Assembly: GCF_015689195.1 (NCBI RefSeq) | Contig: NZ_CP065044.1 | Location: 2,666,001-2,730,000, forward strand | DNA length: 64,000 nt | From: Pectobacterium aroidearum | GTDB taxonomy: Bacteria; Pseudomonadota; Gammaproteobacteria; Enterobacterales; Enterobacteriaceae | Direction: 5' to 3' | Part shown: one piece after another, positions 26,610 to 34,847 of the stretch | Layout: every line of letters starts with the position of its first letter | Position numbering within the stretch: the first letter of the stretch is position 1 | The notes under the pieces: generated by a model | The model's database searches: none | Told to the model about the DNA's origin: nothing | The model's input: the letters and a program-made list of their open reading frames with translations, nothing else | Made by a program: the position numbers and the translations under genes

Positions 26610-27748
26610 ACAATATTGCATGGCTTAACGCGCTGGAAACGCCCTTTTTACTGATTGATGAGTTCCGCTTTCAACGCAATATCGACAGGCTTTATCAGCG
26701 AACGGAAGCGTTGGGCAGCCGGGTTCGGCCGCATCTCAAAACGCTACGCTCGATTGAAGCAGGTCGCTATCTGCTCAAAGATGCCAATTCACCCGCGACG
26801 GTTTCGACGCTGGCAGAAGCGGACGCCTTTGCCGAGGCGGGTTATACCAACCTGCTCTATGCCGTGGGGATCGCCCCGCACAAACTGCCGCGCATCGCTA
26901 ACTTAATCCGTAACGGCGTGAATATTCATATTCTGCTGGATAGCGCGGAACAGGCGCAGGCGGTGGTCGATTTTGCTCGCGCCAACAGCGTGACGTTTTC
27001 AGTCTTTATTGAGATCGACTGTGACGGGCATCGCGGCGGCATCCCGCCGGAAAGCGACGAGTTACTTGCGCTGGCGAAACAGATCGACGGCAACGGTGCA
27101 ACACTCACAGGCCTGCTGACGCACGCGGGAGAATCGTACGCTTGCCGCACAGACGAGGCGATCAGGGCGGCCGCGCGTGCAGAATGTGAAGCCATCAACA
27201 CCGCCGGACGGCGTGTTCGCGCGCTGGGGATTGCCTGCCCTGAACTCAGCGTCGGTGCCACGCCGACGGCACATTTTGCCGAAGATCTCACCGGCGTGAC
27301 CGAAGTCAGAGCGGGCGTGTTCACCACGTTCGATCTGGTAATGAAAAATGTCGGGGTGTGCACATTGGACGATATCGCCCTGTCGGTTGTCAGCACCGTC
27401 ATTGGTCACAACCGTGAAAAAGGCTGGGTGTTTATCGATGCAGGCTGGATGGCGCTTTCCCGCGATCGCGGCACAGCATCTCAGGCAAAGGATTACGGTT
27501 ACGGGCTAGTTTGCGACCTGTACGGCAGCCCTTACAACGACCTCTGCGTGACGATCACCAATCAGGAACACGGCATTATCACGCTACCTGTCGACAGTGG
27601 ACTTTCGGTCGATCATTTCCCCGTCGGCACGCGGTTGCGGATATTGCCTAACCACGCCTGCGCGACAGCCGCGATGCATCAACACTATCAGGTGCTGAAA
27701 TCGCACAGGAATGCGCAGGAAACCTGGCAGCGCATTACCGGATGGTGA
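26606..27748 (+). CDS. D-threonine aldolase-like PLP enzyme (BhcC-like, likely 3-hydroxyaspartate aldolase)
   Basis: This is a 380-residue fold-type III PLP enzyme of the DSD1/D-threonine aldolase family. The PLP lysine lies in RPHLKTLRSIEAG (about residues 42-54). The C-terminal PNHACATAAMHQHY carries the metal-binding His-x-Cys motif of this group. The family cleaves D-beta-hydroxy amino acids; BhcC condenses glycine and glyoxylate to 3-hydroxyaspartate or the reverse. Overlap with the reductase gene by ATGA shows one operon. The fourth cycle enzyme (BhcA aminotransferase) is not in the window. Confidence 0.85.
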   Translation: MNNIAWLNALETPFLLIDEFRFQRNIDRLYQRTEALGSRVRPHLKTLRSIEAGRYLLKDANSPATVSTLAEADAFAEAGYTNLLYAVGIAPHKLPRIANLIRNGVNIHILLDSAEQAQAVVDFARANSVTFSVFIEIDCDGHRGGIPPESDELLALAKQIDGNGATLTGLLTHAGESYACRTDEAIRAAARAECEAINTAGRRVRALGIACPELSVGATPTAHFAEDLTGVTEVRAGVFTTFDLVMKNVGVCTLDDIALSVVSTVIGHNREKGWVFIDAGWMALSRDRGTASQAKDYGYGLVCDLYGSPYNDLCVTITNQEHGIITLPVDSGLSVDHFPVGTRLRILPNHACATAAMHQHYQVLKSHRNAQETWQRITGW

Positions 27749-27850
27749 TGACCGGCTACATGCAATCGCTCATCCCGCCCGATCTGTACGCGTCGGGCGG
27801 TGATTTCACATCACTCACGTTTATCTCTGCCCGCCGTCAACGCGTTCAGT

Positions 27851-28327
27851 TCAGTTGCTCGTCCCTAACGTCGGCTCGCAGTTCACCGGAAAATTCACCG
27901 AATGGGCGATGTAGCAGGCGTCATGCGCTAGTTCATGCAACTGGGCATATTGCTCAGCGGTAGGCTGCTTTTCGCCGCTGAATGTTACCTGCGGACGCAG
28001 CGTGACGTCCAACATCGCCGTTTTTCCTGCCGCATTCACGCCCATCGTGCCCACCGCGTGATCCTGATAATCATCCACGCAGAAACGTTTTTTGGCCGCA
28101 ATGGAAAGAAACCACAGCATATGGCAACTGGACAACGAGGCCACCAGCGCCTCTTCAGGGTCGACTGCGTCTTCCAGCGAAAAAGGTAGCGGGACAACAT
28201 GCGGTGACGACGAGGCACGCAGCGTAATACCGCCATCAAACCGCCACTGATGCAATCGGCTGTAGCGGTTATCAATAAAATCTTGCCCATCGCGCTGCCA
28301 GCAGATTAAAGCACGGTATTCAGACAT
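27851..28327 (-). CDS. OsmC-family peroxiredoxin-like protein
   Basis: This is a 158-residue cytoplasmic protein of the OsmC family, which reduces organic hydroperoxides. The first redox Cys is in SSCHMLWF and a second lies in HDACYIAHSV, with PEEALVASLSS as a family signature. It follows the MarR-type gene by three bases on the same strand, so the repressor and a hydroperoxide-reducing enzyme are co-transcribed. This suggests oxidant-responsive control, as with OhrR/Ohr. Confidence 0.85.
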   Translation of the reverse strand: MSEYRALICWQRDGQDFIDNRYSRLHQWRFDGGITLRASSSPHVVPLPFSLEDAVDPEEALVASLSSCHMLWFLSIAAKKRFCVDDYQDHAVGTMGVNAAGKTAMLDVTLRPQVTFSGEKQPTAEQYAQLHELAHDACYIAHSVNFPVNCEPTLGTSN

Positions 28328-28330
28328 GGC

Positions 28331-28858
28331 TCAGTTCCCTTTGTTATGGTTTTCCAGCCCTCGCAGTAGCGCCGCGAGGTTATCATCAAGCGCAGCCAGG
28401 ACATCGGCAGGCAGTACCGAGAGCACCTGACGCTCGTTCTCAATGTGTGCCTCAACGGCACGGTTAATCAGTTCAAGCCCCGTACCAGTGAGTTGCACAA
28501 GCGTACTGCGCGCATCCTGTTCATTCTGCACGCGTTCGATAAATCCACGGGTTTCAAGACGCTTTAGGCGGTGAGTCATGGTACCCGACGTCACCATCAG
28601 CGTGGAGAACAAATCGGTCGGACTCAGGCAATGCGGCGCGCCCGCACGCCGCAGCGTCGCCAACATATCAAATTCCCAACTGCTGAGATCGAATCGGGAA
28701 AAACAGGATTCCAGACGCTGATCCATGAGCACGGCACAGCGTCGGAGACGTCCAATCGGTCCCATCGGGCTGGCATCCAGATCAGGCCGTTCGCGCCGCC
28801 ACTGTTCAAGAATGGCATCGACCGCGTCGTATTCGCGCTCACGAGTTTGATTTTTCAT
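28331..28858 (-). CDS. MarR-family transcriptional repressor
   Basis: This is a 175-residue winged-helix regulator. The recognition part is LSPTDLFSTLMVTSGTMTHRLKRLETRGFIERVQNEQDARSTLVQLT (about residues 78-124), with the typical D-x-R wing. It sits between the OsmC gene (co-transcribed, three bases apart) and the divergent EamA gene. Two 18-base operator-like sites lie in the divergent region, so it most likely represses its own operon and the exporter. Confidence 0.9.
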   Translation of the reverse strand: MKNQTREREYDAVDAILEQWRRERPDLDASPMGPIGRLRRCAVLMDQRLESCFSRFDLSSWEFDMLATLRRAGAPHCLSPTDLFSTLMVTSGTMTHRLKRLETRGFIERVQNEQDARSTLVQLTGTGLELINRAVEAHIENERQVLSVLPADVLAALDDNLAALLRGLENHNKGN

Positions 28859-28859
28859 T

Positions 28860-28915
28860 TATCTTGACTTCAAGGTAATTAATCAACACTATCATAATAT
28901 CTTGAATTGAAGGTA
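28860..28915. promoter_or_regulatory. Two MarR-type operators between marR-like and EamA genes
   Basis: TATCTTGACTTCAAGGTA (28860-28877) and TATCTTGAATTGAAGGTA (28898-28915) are near-identical imperfect palindromes 38 bases apart. The second covers the GAAGG ribosome site of the EamA gene at 28921. Placement and spacing fit autorepression and exporter repression by the adjacent MarR protein. Confidence 0.75.
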
Positions 28916-28920
28916 AAGTC

Positions 28921-29153
28921 ATGAACACTACATCCTCACCACACTATTGGCGTGACGTTCTACTCACGGCGCTGGCTCCCGCGATTTGGGGGTCTACCTA
29001 CATTGTGACATCCGAACTCCTGCCACCGGATCGTCCCTTCACGGCAGCGCTTATCCGCGTGCTGCCTGCCGGTCTATTACTGCTTTTATTCACCCGCCGC
29101 TTTCCTGCCCGGCAAGACTGGTGGCACGTCGTCGTGCTCAGCGCTCTGAATAT
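28921..29153 (+). pseudogene. EamA-family transporter, 5' fragment (split by a transposon)
   Basis: The fragment encodes the first 77 residues of a drug/metabolite exporter (PAIWGSTYIVTSELLPPD, FTAALIRVLPAGLLLLLF). It is cut at AATAT, the start of a Tn3-type element. The reading frame resumes exactly at 32402 across the insertion, so both halves derive from one gene. The exporter would have been repressed by the MarR protein; it can no longer be made. Confidence 0.9.
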
Positions 29154-29184
29154 GGAGTTGAAAGCGGGAAGCCGCCAAAATTTT
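29154..29184 (+). repeat. Left terminal inverted repeat of the Tn3-like element
   Basis: The 31-base end begins GGAGTTGAAAGCGGGAAG. It matches the complement of 32366-32396 at 29 of 31 positions; the inner 22 bases are identical. Confidence 0.9.
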
Positions 29185-29198
29185 GCGGCTCACTATTT

Positions 29199-29471
29199 TT
29201 AGTGGTCTTTCGGAACCTCGATAACACCATCTGCAATCCCCTGAGCCAGTCGCTCCATCCATTTCGCAAAGCGAAAATATCCAGAATATTGCAGGCAAAT
29301 ATAGTCCATCTTCACCTTTGATGTGCTGTCTATCACCCGTTTAAACGCCTCCATGTAGTCATAACAACCCTGCAATAATTGCGCATCACTATCCTCTGTC
29401 AGAGGAAACTGGTCGGCGTAGTCATGAACTATTTTCGCTAATTGCCGCTGTTCTGCCGTCAGGTCGATCAT
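29199..29471 (-). CDS. Small hypothetical protein, passenger of the transposon
   Basis: This is a 90-residue soluble protein (MIDLTAEQRQLAKIVHDYADQF...). The frame is open upstream to 29654, but ATG 29471 has AGGA close by and fits a separate gene. I do not recognise the family. The extra upstream residues (RAEEGQTVTVHTESGARW) look like the remnant of another protein joined in frame. It is just inside the left end, reading toward it. Confidence 0.5.
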   Translation of the reverse strand: MIDLTAEQRQLAKIVHDYADQFPLTEDSDAQLLQGCYDYMEAFKRVIDSTSKVKMDYICLQYSGYFRFAKWMERLAQGIADGVIEVPKDH

Positions 29472-29740
29472 TTTTATCCTCGCATTTGTGGCCCGGTCTT
29501 TAATGAAGCTTTTTTTCGACAGTATTATCTGCCCGAGTTTCAGATCCCACTGGCGTTTAACTCTGGTAGATAATTGTGGCGCTACATTCCAGCGGGCACC
29601 GCTTTCAGTGTGGACTGTCACCGTTTGCCCCTCTTCAGCCCGGAAGCTGACCACATCCCCGGGCAGATGTCCGGTAAAAGGTTTTGATACACGCGCCTTT
29701 TTGCAGGGCTGACAGGATAACCTGTTCCGGGATCCGCATA

Positions 29741-30309
29741 TTATTCCTTATGATTCCGTGAAAATGTCCGGTAAGCCGTTGGTCGTGAGACCGAAAATAA
29801 CTCAGCCAGGTCGCTAATCGAGTACTACCCGGTTTCATGCATCCGTCACAGCTCTTTCTGTTGTTTCTCAGACAGTTTGGGCGGCTTCCCCCGCAGTTTC
29901 CCTTTCGCTCGGGCAATCGCCATCCCTTCCCGGGTACGCAGGCGTATCAGATCGCCCTCGAACTCAGCGAAAGTGGCCAGCACCTTAAAGAACATTTTCC
30001 CCACCGGGTCTTCCGGATCGTAGAGGCTGGCTCCCAACGCCAGCTTCACGCCTCTAGCCTGTAATGCATCCGCAATTTCACGCGCATCAGGTACCGTTCG
30101 CGCCAGACGGTCAAGTTTCGGTACAACCAGGGGGTCACCGCGGCCAGCACTTGCTCCAGCCCTGGTCTCTGCTGGTATGACCCTGTCAGCCCTTTGTCGG
30201 TGTAAATCCGCGCCGGAGAGACGCTGAGTTTCACCAGCGCCTCCTGCTGGGCGGTCAAATCCTGTTTGTCAGTGGAGCAACGGGCATAGCCAATCCGTAT
30301 TTCAGTCAT
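29741..30309 (-). pseudogene. Tn3-type resolvase (serine recombinase), degenerate
   Basis: The N-terminus MTEIRIGYARCSTDKQDLTAQQ carries the catalytic serine region of the resolvase/invertase family. A frameshift near 30139 moves to the frame with VVPKLDRLAR and KVLATFAEFEGDLIRLRTREGM. Two in-frame stops (TGA, TAG) then precede the helix-turn-helix end (ISDLAELFSVSRPTAYRTFSR). The gene is therefore dead. It diverges from the transposase remnant, and 30310-30456 between them is where a res site would lie. Confidence 0.85.
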
Positions 30310-30456
30310 AAAGTGTACGTTTAAGGGGCCATGAAAGAGATTGATACCGCACCAGTTATATGAGACAACGTCGCAGCGATTTTCTCTGAAGTGCAAATTT
30401 AATTTTTACCGTCCGCAGAGCGATCCACTTACGGACATATTCAGTGCGAGGTCAGG

Positions 30457-31275
30457 ATGACATCCCGTCGTAAAGATAAAGGCAAAAGACTCTCCGTTTT
30501 AACGGATGCAGAAAAATTCGCACTGTATGGTCTGCCTGATTTTGATGAAGGCCAGCAACTGAAGTATTTCTCGCTCACCGCAGAGGAGCTGGCAACCAGT
30601 CGCCCCGGAATACTGGCACAGATTTATTGCATCCTGCAGATGGGTTATTTCAAGGCCAAACACGCTTTCTTTCATTTTTCTTTCACCGAAGGACGTGTAT
30701 GTCGCTGTCGATGGGCAAAAATTCAGCGTCGAACGTCCGACGATCAAAGCCCGTGCATCAAAAAATATTTTGGACCTGGGAAGAGCGTGGTGGCTTACCC
30801 CCTATTGTGCAACCATATTCCACTAAATAGTTACCTCATCGGTGCCCATGAGTATGAAGCACACCACGTTTTCGATATCTGGTACAAGAATACCCGCGGG
30901 TATTGTACCCACGGCGATAACTGGCGACATGCACAGTATTAACTGGGCTAATTTTGCCATTCTTCACTGGTTCGGGCTGCGTTTTGAACCCCGCTTTTAC
31001 CTCGACAGAGAACATGCTGAAAGAGCTATACTGCGCGGGCGATCCGGAACGTTATAAAAAATGTCTTATCCAGCCTGTAGGTCAGATAAATCAGAAAGTT
31101 ATCATCGATTAAAAACCTCACCTGGACCAGATTGTCGCCACGCTGGGAATGAAAGAAATAACTCAGGGTGTCCTGACCCGTAAATTGTGTACCTATTCAG
31201 CAGAAAACCCGACAAGGAAGGCCTTGTTTGAGTTTGATAAACGAATCCGTAGCCTTTACATCCTCCGGTATCAGT
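30457..31275 (+). pseudogene. Tn3-family transposase, internally deleted and frameshifted
   Basis: The N-terminal DUF4158 part (LSVLTDAEKFALYGLPDFDEGQQLKYFSLTAEEL) joins near 30695 to the catalytic C-terminal part (VDGQKFSVERPTIKARASKKYFG, HSINWANFAILHWFGLRFEPRF, RKLCTYSAENPTRKALFEFDK). Hundreds of residues between are missing, and several frameshifts separate the C-terminal blocks. A full family member has about 980 residues. It cannot be functional. Confidence 0.88.
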
Positions 31276-31418
31276 GAAGGGAAAGAGCTCGATCTGGACG
31301 CGATGATTGAGGGGCTGACATTGTCATCAGGCTGAAAGCATGGGGACTGGCGACGGTTAGCTGCTCCCCGCTTACACAATCCATCCGATTTTTCTAAAAC
31401 ATAATCACAGGAGACCCT

Positions 31419-32246
31419 ATGTGGTACTTACTGGCTATATCTCTACTCATACTTCAGTTCAATAAAAAACTATCCGTAGCCCTGCTAGTGGTTACCGCAG
31501 TAGTTGGAGGATACACACAGGTTCTTGACTGGCAGGCCCTCGCATTTTTGGCTGTGTTAACCTTCATCGCCGGTGTTTACTACAAATTTAGCGACAAAAC
31601 ACTGCGCACCATACTGGAAATCCTGCTGCTGCTGGCATCAGTTGGGTTGATGTTGCATCTGATACCCGGTTTCCATAACCTCAGAGTGCTGGATGGCGTC
31701 AGGGTGGGCCCAGAAAGCGCACCATTCACGATGTATTACAACTTTGATAAAGCGCTGGTGCCGTTTGTATTGCTTATCTGCCTGAAGTCTCTGTTCACCA
31801 CTGATACTCGTCCACATACTAAGCCCTGGTACTGGCTGATGTTAGTCATTGCCGTACCGTTATTGCTGATGGTGGCAGTGGCGGTTGGTGGGTTGAAGAT
31901 AGAACCTCACCATCCCGAATGGCTGTTCCAGTTTGTGCTGGCCAATATATTCTTCGTGTCACTGGCGGAAGAGGCCCTTTTCCGGGGTTACCTTCAGCAG
32001 CGTTTGTCTTCGGTGATGCATCCCGTACTGGCGCTAATAATCGCGTCGCTACTGTTTGGTGGGCTACATTACGCTGGTGGTAGTTTGATGGTCATCTTTG
32101 CTACGCTGGCCGGTCTGATTTACGGATTAGCATGGATGTTGAGCGGGAGATTATGGGTAGCGGTGTTGTTCCATGTCGGGCTGAACCTGTGTCATTTACT
32201 CTTTTTCACTTATCCGGTGTTGCAGCGACTGCCGTACACAAGCTGA
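31419..32246 (+). CDS. CPBP-family intramembrane metalloprotease (CAAX-protease-like)
   Basis: This is a 275-residue membrane protein with about eight helices. The catalytic motifs are EEALFRGYLQQR, FGGLHYAGG and the HVGLN His-x3-Asn, in the usual order (Abi/CPBP group). AGGAGA precedes ATG 31419. It is the only intact gene inside the Tn3-like element. CPBP proteins include bacteriocin self-immunity and maturation factors in Gram-positives, which is notable next to a microcin locus, but a link is only inference. Confidence 0.85.
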   Translation: MWYLLAISLLILQFNKKLSVALLVVTAVVGGYTQVLDWQALAFLAVLTFIAGVYYKFSDKTLRTILEILLLLASVGLMLHLIPGFHNLRVLDGVRVGPESAPFTMYYNFDKALVPFVLLICLKSLFTTDTRPHTKPWYWLMLVIAVPLLLMVAVAVGGLKIEPHHPEWLFQFVLANIFFVSLAEEALFRGYLQQRLSSVMHPVLALIIASLLFGGLHYAGGSLMVIFATLAGLIYGLAWMLSGRLWVAVLFHVGLNLCHLLFFTYPVLQRLPYTS

Positions 32247-32365
32247 AGTGCTGGCCAGATAAGCGCATCCTGACTGTGTATCTGGCTAAATAGTTCAGGA
32301 GGGTTTAATTCAGCCTCCTGAGTATCATTAACGGAACCCATAAGCAGGTAAGCTTTCGTGCTGAT

Positions 32366-32396
32366 AAAATTTTGGCGGCTTCCCGCTTACAACCCC
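32366..32396 (-). repeat. Right terminal inverted repeat of the Tn3-like element
   Basis: Complementary to 29154-29184 with two mismatches; the outer end reads GGGGTTG on the minus strand, as in Tn3-family ends. AATAT follows at 32397-32401. Confidence 0.9.
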
Positions 32397-32769
32397 AATA
32401 TCGGTGTTTTTCAGGCACTGCTGTTCGTCGCCGCTTACCGGCTGGCAACTTTTCATCGGCGGATTAATGCTGGCGCCGGTCGCATGGCTGGTTGATGCGC
32501 CGCTACCCGCGTTAACCCTGTCGCAGTGGGCCGCCTACGCCTATCTCTGCCTTGCGGGTGCCGTACTCGCTTATGGGCTCTGGTTTCGTGGCGTGACGCG
32601 CCTGCCGACGGTGGCCGTGGCATCATTGGGGTTGTTGAGCCCACTTACCGCCGTAGTGCTAGGCTGGGCGTTACTTTCCCAGTCGATAACTGGCACAGCG
32701 TTCTTAGGTTTGGCGATCGTACTAGCCAGTGTCTTTGCCGTGCAATGGACGACGTCGCGGAGCAAGTAA
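32397..32769 (+). pseudogene. EamA-family transporter, 3' fragment with internal deletion
   Basis: After the target duplication the frame reads IGVFQALLFVAAYRL, continuing the 5' half. Near 32436-32446 it jumps, in another frame, to TGWQLFIGGLMLAPVAWL and on to the C-terminus. About 90-100 residues normal for the family are missing. The junction falls in ACCGGCTGG, a short sequence that likely occurred at both deletion ends. So this gene has two independent lesions. Confidence 0.88.
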
Positions 32770-32775
32770 CCGACT

Positions 32776-32812
32776 GAGCTGCCGGTGGTGAGTGCTGTCG
32801 GCAGCTCTTTTT
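32776..32812 (+). terminator. Terminator after the EamA remnant
   Basis: A 9-bp stem (GAGCTGCCG / CGGCAGCTC) is followed by five T. It lies seven bases after the stop of the EamA 3' fragment. Confidence 0.8.
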
Positions 32813-33296
32813 ACCCTTTTCCAGATCAACTCGAATGCGTTTTTATCAATTCCGCCATATCCGATGCAGAGCATATTACGAATATCATCACGCCAGAGTC
32901 TGAAACGCCTATTCAACCAAATTTACCTGCACTTAAAAATAAATTTTCTTTTTTTATAACCACGCCATTCATAAATTTATCCAGATAAACCTATCTCGCC
33001 TTATTCTTATGATGGATTTTCATACAAAATGAGGGCGAAGATCAATAACTATGCTTATAGCGTTATCGATATATTGACGATAGGCCATAAAAAACATAGA
33101 GTCATACCTCTACGGATAGAATAAATGGATGCTTCATGAACAATCAATCAAAATCCTTCCCTGAAAATTGTTTTTATTCCTGCAACATTCTCATTAGATA
33201 TTCACTTGTTTTTTGATTATAACGTTTTTTCTTCCCCATAAAATAAAGAACAACAATGAATTCCCATACAGGAACTTTACTTGGCAAGTAGCTAAT
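32813..33296. other. AT-rich boundary region before the microcin locus
   Basis: About 480 bases, where composition falls sharply to AT-rich. No gene is convincing: a 26-codon frame near 33135 and a minus-strand frame (32722-32916) lack support. It probably contains the promoter of the MchC-like gene and the left edge of the acquired locus. Confidence 0.4.
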
Positions 33297-34832
33297 ATGA
33301 AAAAACTAATAGACTTAAAAGAAAACTTGATTCCATTTATTGCGGAAAAAACACCATCTACTGTTATATGGAAAAATAAATCCTTACCTCTCGACTCTGA
33401 AGCGATAAAATCCAGCACAAGTTATCTTATCTCAGAAAGCGAAAAAATATCTATTTTTACCGGAAGAGAGCTTTCCCATAATGAGAAAATTTTTTATGCT
33501 GAACGGTATGGCGGTGGAGCGATATCTTATAATGGCGGAGGATCTCGATGTGGTTTCGATGGAACATGGCAAGTAAAAGGTATTGGCGCAAATCCACTAC
33601 TGGGCCAAGGATCCGTTCATATCGATGGAGAGCTAACACTTACCGAAGCAATTCGTGAAGTATTATGGGGAAGTGTAATGGAGAAATTACTTCCTTTTGG
33701 CGCAGTTCCAACCATAGCTTTATTACTAACAGATAAATACCCCGATGGGCGCGTAAATCCTGGAGTGTTATCTTTCCCATTAGCTTTACTTGTTAGAAAA
33801 CCCGCTATTCGGCCAGCGCATTTTTGTCGTGCACCTTACTATCGTTGTCATGAATCAATGCGTTCACAAAAACATGATGCGGAGAGAATTGAAAATGTGA
33901 TAGGAGAGGTTATTAATTGTCTTCCACAGCCGATAGAAATAACAGAAAACCAATGGTTAAACATGCCAAAAGATGAAAAGGCAATTTGTGGACTTGCCGA
34001 ATTATCGAAGAGACTTGCCACACAAATCGCGTTTTGTCAGTCACGCCATTTGTCGATCATGAGTTCGCCATCGAACTGTGATATGGAAGGAAGGTTTCTT
34101 GATTTTCATGGCGTGACCAGTATCTTTCCGACAGAAAGACAAGAACCAGGTTCCAGTTTTGTACAGTTGGCAAGGTCAAATGAAGATCCACCACTACTCC
34201 TTCAGGGATTATTAGACATTTGCTTTTATCTATATAAATATAAATTCGATTCTACTTTCCTTTTTAGCGCTCAAAAAACCATTTCCGAAACGTTTAATTA
34301 CAATTACAATAAAACTTATTGGATAGAAAGTTTATGCATCGCTGGTTTTGAAAGAGAGTTCTTACATTCTATTTACAGTAACCCTGATTACGCCTCAATA
34401 GGGACAGATTGCCAAAAAATAATCAACATGTCCCCAGGTATATTCTCATTAAAATTAGGTATTTGCCAGGCAGGCGAACATCCTGCAATACCAATGCTAT
34501 ATAATTTAATCGAAGAGTCTGGCTCATTAATAAATAACTCATCACAAAACAAAAAAATGGTAAAAACTCATTCAAATAGCGCCTCTGAAAAATTCAAATA
34601 TCTTTGCCATGATTACTTTAATTATAAATCATCCAGCAGCGAATCTATTAAAGATGTAATAGGGAAAATGAAACTAGAACTATCCAGACGGTTGCAGGCA
34701 AGAAAATTCATGGAGCGAAAATCAATTCAGCACGAAATATTAGAATTGGGAAAAAACATTAACGAAATATCAAAAAACATAGAAGAATATGAATCTCAAT
34801 TTGTAAAAAAAACATTGAACATACTTAAATAG
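33297..34832 (+). CDS. MchC/MceJ-like microcin modification protein with SelO-type pseudokinase features
   Basis: This is a 511-residue cytoplasmic protein. Size and neighbours match MchC/MceJ, which with MceI attaches the siderophore to the C-terminus of class IIb microcins in an ATP-Mg reaction. I see SelO-like motifs in order: WQVKGIGANPL (SelO: WHLKGAGLTPY), LTEAIREVLWGSVMEKLLPFGAVPTIALLLTD (SelO: [30 protein letters not shown]), RPAHFCRAPYYR, and NCDMEGRFLD, with the N-x4-G-x3-D spacing of SelO's metal-binding motif. The C-terminal ~120 residues are Lys-rich helices. ATG 33297 is used instead of the upstream TTG 33213. The gene is AT-rich and followed after 15 bases by the MchD-like gene. 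Confidence 0.65.
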   Translation: MKKLIDLKENLIPFIAEKTPSTVIWKNKSLPLDSEAIKSSTSYLISESEKISIFTGRELSHNEKIFYAERYGGGAISYNGGGSRCGFDGTWQVKGIGANPLLGQGSVHIDGELTLTEAIREVLWGSVMEKLLPFGAVPTIALLLTDKYPDGRVNPGVLSFPLALLVRKPAIRPAHFCRAPYYRCHESMRSQKHDAERIENVIGEVINCLPQPIEITENQWLNMPKDEKAICGLAELSKRLATQIAFCQSRHLSIMSSPSNCDMEGRFLDFHGVTSIFPTERQEPGSSFVQLARSNEDPPLLLQGLLDICFYLYKYKFDSTFLFSAQKTISETFNYNYNKTYWIESLCIAGFEREFLHSIYSNPDYASIGTDCQKIINMSPGIFSLKLGICQAGEHPAIPMLYNLIEESGSLINNSSQNKKMVKTHSNSASEKFKYLCHDYFNYKSSSSESIKDVIGKMKLELSRRLQARKFMERKSIQHEILELGKNINEISKNIEEYESQFVKKTLNILK

Positions 34833-34847
34833 CCTGATGAGATAAAA

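Larger units (their letters stand above)
29154..32396. mobile_element. Decayed Tn3-family transposon inserted in the EamA gene
   Basis: The element is about 3.24 kb. It is bounded by 31-base inverted repeats that begin GGAGTTG (left) and GGGGTTG (right) and differ at two positions. The direct repeat AATAT flanks it on both sides, the 5-bp target duplication usual for the Tn3 family. Inside are a divergent resolvase pseudogene and transposase pseudogene, a small leftward gene, and an intact CPBP protease gene as passenger. Both mobility genes are broken, so it is probably immobile. The stretch 29472-29740 has only fragments of frames. Confidence 0.85.

Noticed and set aside
32722-32916. Minus-strand frame crossing the EamA terminator
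   Set aside because: It runs antisense into the EamA remnant and its terminator, and has no supported start.
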